From Synergistaceae bacterium UBA6083 (GTDB lineage: Bacteria > Synergistota > Synergistia > Synergistales > 79-D21): a stretch of 64,000 nt of DNA. This document shows positions 61,886 to 64,000 of this stretch, in pieces. The position numbers and the translations under genes are program-made. The DNA lies in assembly GCA_002436015.1 (NCBI GenBank), contig DIXJ01000009.1, positions 1 through 64,000 of the forward strand, given 5' to 3'. Position 1 is the stretch's first letter, and every line of letters starts with the position of its first letter. The notes under the pieces were generated by a model. That model was given only the letters and a program-made list of their open reading frames with translations. It was not told the DNA's origin and searched no databases.

Positions 61886-62377
61886 ATGCCTGAATTTACG
61901 CACCTCGACAAGGATGGGCACCCGGTGATGGTCGACGTTTCCGGCAAGCCCGAAACGGAAAGGGAAGCCATTGCCGAGGGGTGGGTTGTGCTTCCGGAGC
62001 AAGTGTACAAGACGGTTCGCGAAAGCGCGGTCAGGAAGGGCGATGTCCTGCGAATTGCGGAACTGGCGGGAATACAGGGCACGAAGCAGACTCCGTACTT
62101 GATCCCGCTTTGCCACGGGATTCGCCTTGACAACGCTTCTGTTCGATGTGAGCTTGTTCCCGAAAGGTCGGCAATCAGGGTCGAATGCCGGGTCAGGGCC
62201 AGGGAGGTTACCGGTGTCGAAATGGAGGCATTAACCGGCGTTTCCGTCGCTGCGCTGACCGTATACGACATGTGCAAGGCCCTGGACAAGGGAATCGAGA
62301 TCAGGGACATTCGCCTGCTTATGAAAAAAGGTGGAAAGAGCGGGGAGTACCGGGCTGGAGAAGGAGGAGAAAGATGA
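61886..62377 (+). CDS. moaC: Cyclic pyranopterin monophosphate synthase MoaC
   Basis: MoaC rearranges the MoaA product to cyclic pyranopterin monophosphate. The 163-residue protein has MVDVSGKPETEREAIAEG, KGDVLRIAELAGIQGTKQTPYLIPLCHG, and EVTGVEMEALTGVSVAALTVYDMCKALDKG with the active-site Lys and Asp. It follows moaA by 3 bp and its stop overlaps the next ATG. Confidence 0.97.
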   Translation: MPEFTHLDKDGHPVMVDVSGKPETEREAIAEGWVVLPEQVYKTVRESAVRKGDVLRIAELAGIQGTKQTPYLIPLCHGIRLDNASVRCELVPERSAIRVECRVRAREVTGVEMEALTGVSVAALTVYDMCKALDKGIEIRDIRLLMKKGGKSGEYRAGEGGER

Positions 62378-63213
62378 GAGTCATTCGCCTTGTCGATGGG
62401 TCGAACCTCTACAGCCTTCCCGTGTTTTACCTCCACTCCGGGAGTAAGGGTGAAATTATGGTGAATGGAAAACCGGCAGAAGTTTTTGCTTCGGGGCCAG
62501 GCAAAATCGAAACACTGAAGGACGGGCAATGGGAGATTGTCCTTTCCCTGGACTGCCCACTGGAAGAGGGTACTTTCATGGAGATTGGCACGGACGGGCC
62601 CGTCTTTTGCGTCGGCGAGCCCGCTGGAACCTCCTTCAGGCTGGAAACCGCCAGGGGCGGCTTTGTTTCCCTCTCCGAAAAGGCAACATTGCTGAGGCCC
62701 ATGCGCGTAGGGGTCCTGACGGTTAGCGACAAGGGGAGTCGCGGAGAAAGGAAAGATACGGCTGGGCCTGCCCTTGCGGAATTGGTGGGCCCTCTTGGTG
62801 CTGTTGTTGCCAGGACGGCCATCGTGCCGGATGATCGCCTCTTGATTGCAGAAACTCTCCGGACATGGGCCGACCTGGAGGGGCTGCAGCTGGTCCTCGT
62901 AACCGGAGGTACCGGGCTTTCCAGCCGTGACGTGACCCCAGAAGCCTTGCAGGATGTGGCGGAGCGCATCGTTCCCGGATTGGGGGAGGCGATGCGGAGG
63001 AAAACCGAGCCTTTGCTGGATCGTTCGATCCTTAGCCGGAGCATTGCCGTCACGCGGGGGAAATGCCTCGTGATCGCTTTCCCGGGCAGTGAAAGGGGAG
63101 CCCGGCAGTGCTTTGAATCCGTCGCAGGAGTCCTACGCCATGCCGTTGAGATCCTGAACGGGTGGGAAGGGGAATGCGCTGCACACCAGAAGCACGGCCA
63201 TTCCCACGGTTAG
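62374..63213 (+). CDS. MogA/MoaB-type molybdopterin adenylyltransferase with extra N-terminal domain
   Basis: The 279-residue protein has a C-terminal MogA/MoaB domain (about 111-265: VGVLTVSDKGSRGERKDTAG, VLVTGGTGLSSRDVTPEA, FPGSERGARQCFESV) that adenylylates molybdopterin before MoeA. The first 110 residues are a beta-rich domain (VDGSNLYSLPVFYLHSGSKGEIMVNGKPAEVFA) not recognised; it is too short for a MOSC domain. The tail HQKHGHSHG is His-rich and could bind metal. ATG at 62374 follows AAGGAGGAGA and shares bases with the moaC stop. Confidence 0.88.
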   Translation: MRVIRLVDGSNLYSLPVFYLHSGSKGEIMVNGKPAEVFASGPGKIETLKDGQWEIVLSLDCPLEEGTFMEIGTDGPVFCVGEPAGTSFRLETARGGFVSLSEKATLLRPMRVGVLTVSDKGSRGERKDTAGPALAELVGPLGAVVARTAIVPDDRLLIAETLRTWADLEGLQLVLVTGGTGLSSRDVTPEALQDVAERIVPGLGEAMRRKTEPLLDRSILSRSIAVTRGKCLVIAFPGSERGARQCFESVAGVLRHAVEILNGWEGECAAHQKHGHSHG

Positions 63214-63223
63214 GGGGGCGAAC

Positions 63224-64000
63224 ATGCCAGAAACGGCCAATTCCGGCGTGGAAAAGATCGTCATCATCACGGGGATGTCCGGAGGAGGGAAATCAACCGC
63301 CCTTCACATCCTGGAGGACCAAGGTTTCTTTGCCATCGACAACATCCCCCCTTCGCTCTTGCCCCAGCTGGTCGAGGTCCTTGGCAGACACAGGGCAGCC
63401 GTTCTTCACGGCATCGTTGCCGTGGTCGACATCAGGGGCGACGATCTATTGAGAGACCTTGAGGCCGTCATGGAGAGCCTAAAACGCCGCCTTGGCAGCG
63501 TGGCCCTCCTATTCATGGATGCTTCCGATGCTGCCTTGATCAGACGCTTTGAAAGCACTCGCAGGCGACATCCGCTTGGCCCCGACCTTTCAACGCTGGA
63601 GGGTATCCAGAGAGAAAGGGAAAGCCTGGGGCCCCTTAAAGAAGCTGCCGATGTCGTGCTGGATACAACCGGGCTCAATCTTTCGGAATTGAGGGGCCGC
63701 GTTCTCGAGAGCCTGGGGACTCCTCCCGGACGACTGACGGTTTTCCTGACCTCCTTTGGATACAAGCACGGCATTCCACAAGACTGCGATTATCTCGTTG
63801 ATGTCAGGTTCCTTTTGAACCCATACTATGAGTTGGGGTTAAGGGCCAAGAGTGGCCGGGATCCGGAAGTCGTCGATTTCATCCTTAAGGCTTTTCCTGC
63901 CGCGGAGGAATTTCTGAGGCGCCAAAAGGAACTTTTTGAGTTTATCATTCCTCTCTACGAGGGGACGGGAAAAACCCAGATCCACATCGCCATTGGTTGC
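63224..64000 (+). CDS. rapZ: RNase adapter protein RapZ (partial, runs off the right edge)
   Basis: RapZ (YvcJ family) is a P-loop nucleotide-binding protein. In E. coli it senses glucosamine-6-phosphate and guides RNase E; in Firmicutes it is a GTPase of less certain role. The first 259 residues are present: Walker A GMSGGGKSTA, DNIPPSLLPQL, VVDIRG, FMDASDAALIRRF, RRRHPLG, FGYKHGIP and DVRFLLNPYY. About 30 residues should be missing. GGGGGGCG precedes the ATG. RapZ is usually followed by yvcK and whiA; these would lie outside. Confidence 0.93.
   Translation, partial: MPETANSGVEKIVIITGMSGGGKSTALHILEDQGFFAIDNIPPSLLPQLVEVLGRHRAAVLHGIVAVVDIRGDDLLRDLEAVMESLKRRLGSVALLFMDASDAALIRRFESTRRRHPLGPDLSTLEGIQRERESLGPLKEAADVVLDTTGLNLSELRGRVLESLGTPPGRLTVFLTSFGYKHGIPQDCDYLVDVRFLLNPYYELGLRAKSGRDPEVVDFILKAFPAAEEFLRRQKELFEFIIPLYEGTGKTQIHIAIGC

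Noticed and set aside
1..64000. CRISPR arrays, insertion sequences, prophage or defence genes
   Set aside because: No regularly spaced direct repeats, transposase or integrase motifs, or restriction or toxin genes were found; gaps between genes are short and accounted for.

Overview
This 64 kb window is a dense, housekeeping-rich piece of a bacterial chromosome with about 57 protein genes, nearly all on the + strand and commonly overlapping by a few bases. It also carries one tRNA, RNase P RNA and a glmS ribozyme. The gene set suggests an anaerobic, amino-acid-using bacterium of the Synergistota, or a related Gram-negative-type or Firmicutes-like lineage. The evidence is a nine-gene V-type ATPase operon whose rotor subunit keeps Na+-binding residues, a TAXI-type TRAP solute-binding protein, an ornithine/alanine-racemase-like enzyme, ThyX, and MurE with the meso-diaminopimelate signature. 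Firmicutes-style RNA regulators (HutP, TRAP/MtrB, glmS ribozyme) are also present. The lineage is inferred from content only; no 16S rRNA is present.

Layout. 1-1.1 kb: a minus-strand TAXI solute-binding protein with a hairpin behind it. 1.3-9 kb: hutP homolog, rpmE, thyX, DUF1385, prfA, prmC, a thioredoxin reductase with an extra degenerate thioredoxin-like domain, a divergent PfkB-family protein, a CBS-domain protein and a low-molecular-weight phosphatase. 9-18.9 kb: M48 peptidase, dnaX, dnaE, mtrB (TRAP), pyk with a phosphohistidine domain, NUDIX hydrolase and nfo. 18.9-26.5 kb: PLP racemase, then cdaA-cdaR-glmM-galU-[glmS ribozyme]-glmS, linking cyclic di-AMP synthesis with amino-sugar supply; a strong bidirectional terminator follows. 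26.5-28.4 kb: three minus-strand genes (secreted protein of unknown function, small membrane protein, Fur-family regulator). 28.6 kb: tRNA-Gly(CCC). 28.9-37.7 kb: V-ATPase operon in the order G/H-I-K-E-C-F-A-B-D behind a strong promoter overlapped by a palindrome. 37.7-38.6 kb: gamma-carbonic-anhydrase-like protein and rnpB.

38.7-55.5 kb: a complete division and cell-wall cluster (mraZ, rsmH, ftsL-like, ftsI, murE, murF, mraY, murD, ftsW, murG, murC, murB, ftsQ-like, ftsA, ftsZ) with MraZ-type repeats upstream. 55.5-63.2 kb: a radical SAM protein of unknown function, a SPOR protein, then molybdopterin/tungstopterin genes (moeA, a MoeA-periplasmic-binding-like fusion, moaA, moaC, and a MogA-type domain behind an unrecognised N-terminal domain). 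rapZ is cut off by the right edge.

The most notable observations are these. HutP and TRAP homologs, two amino-acid-sensing RNA-binding attenuators, occur 14 kb apart, away from hut and trp operons. The thioredoxin reductase carries a thioredoxin-like domain without its CxxC. The PfkB-family protein lacks its catalytic Asp and other signature residues. The glmS ribozyme lies inside what looks like a cda-glm-galU transcription unit. A 20-bp palindrome overlaps the V-ATPase promoter. No CRISPR array, insertion sequence, prophage or defence system was seen.
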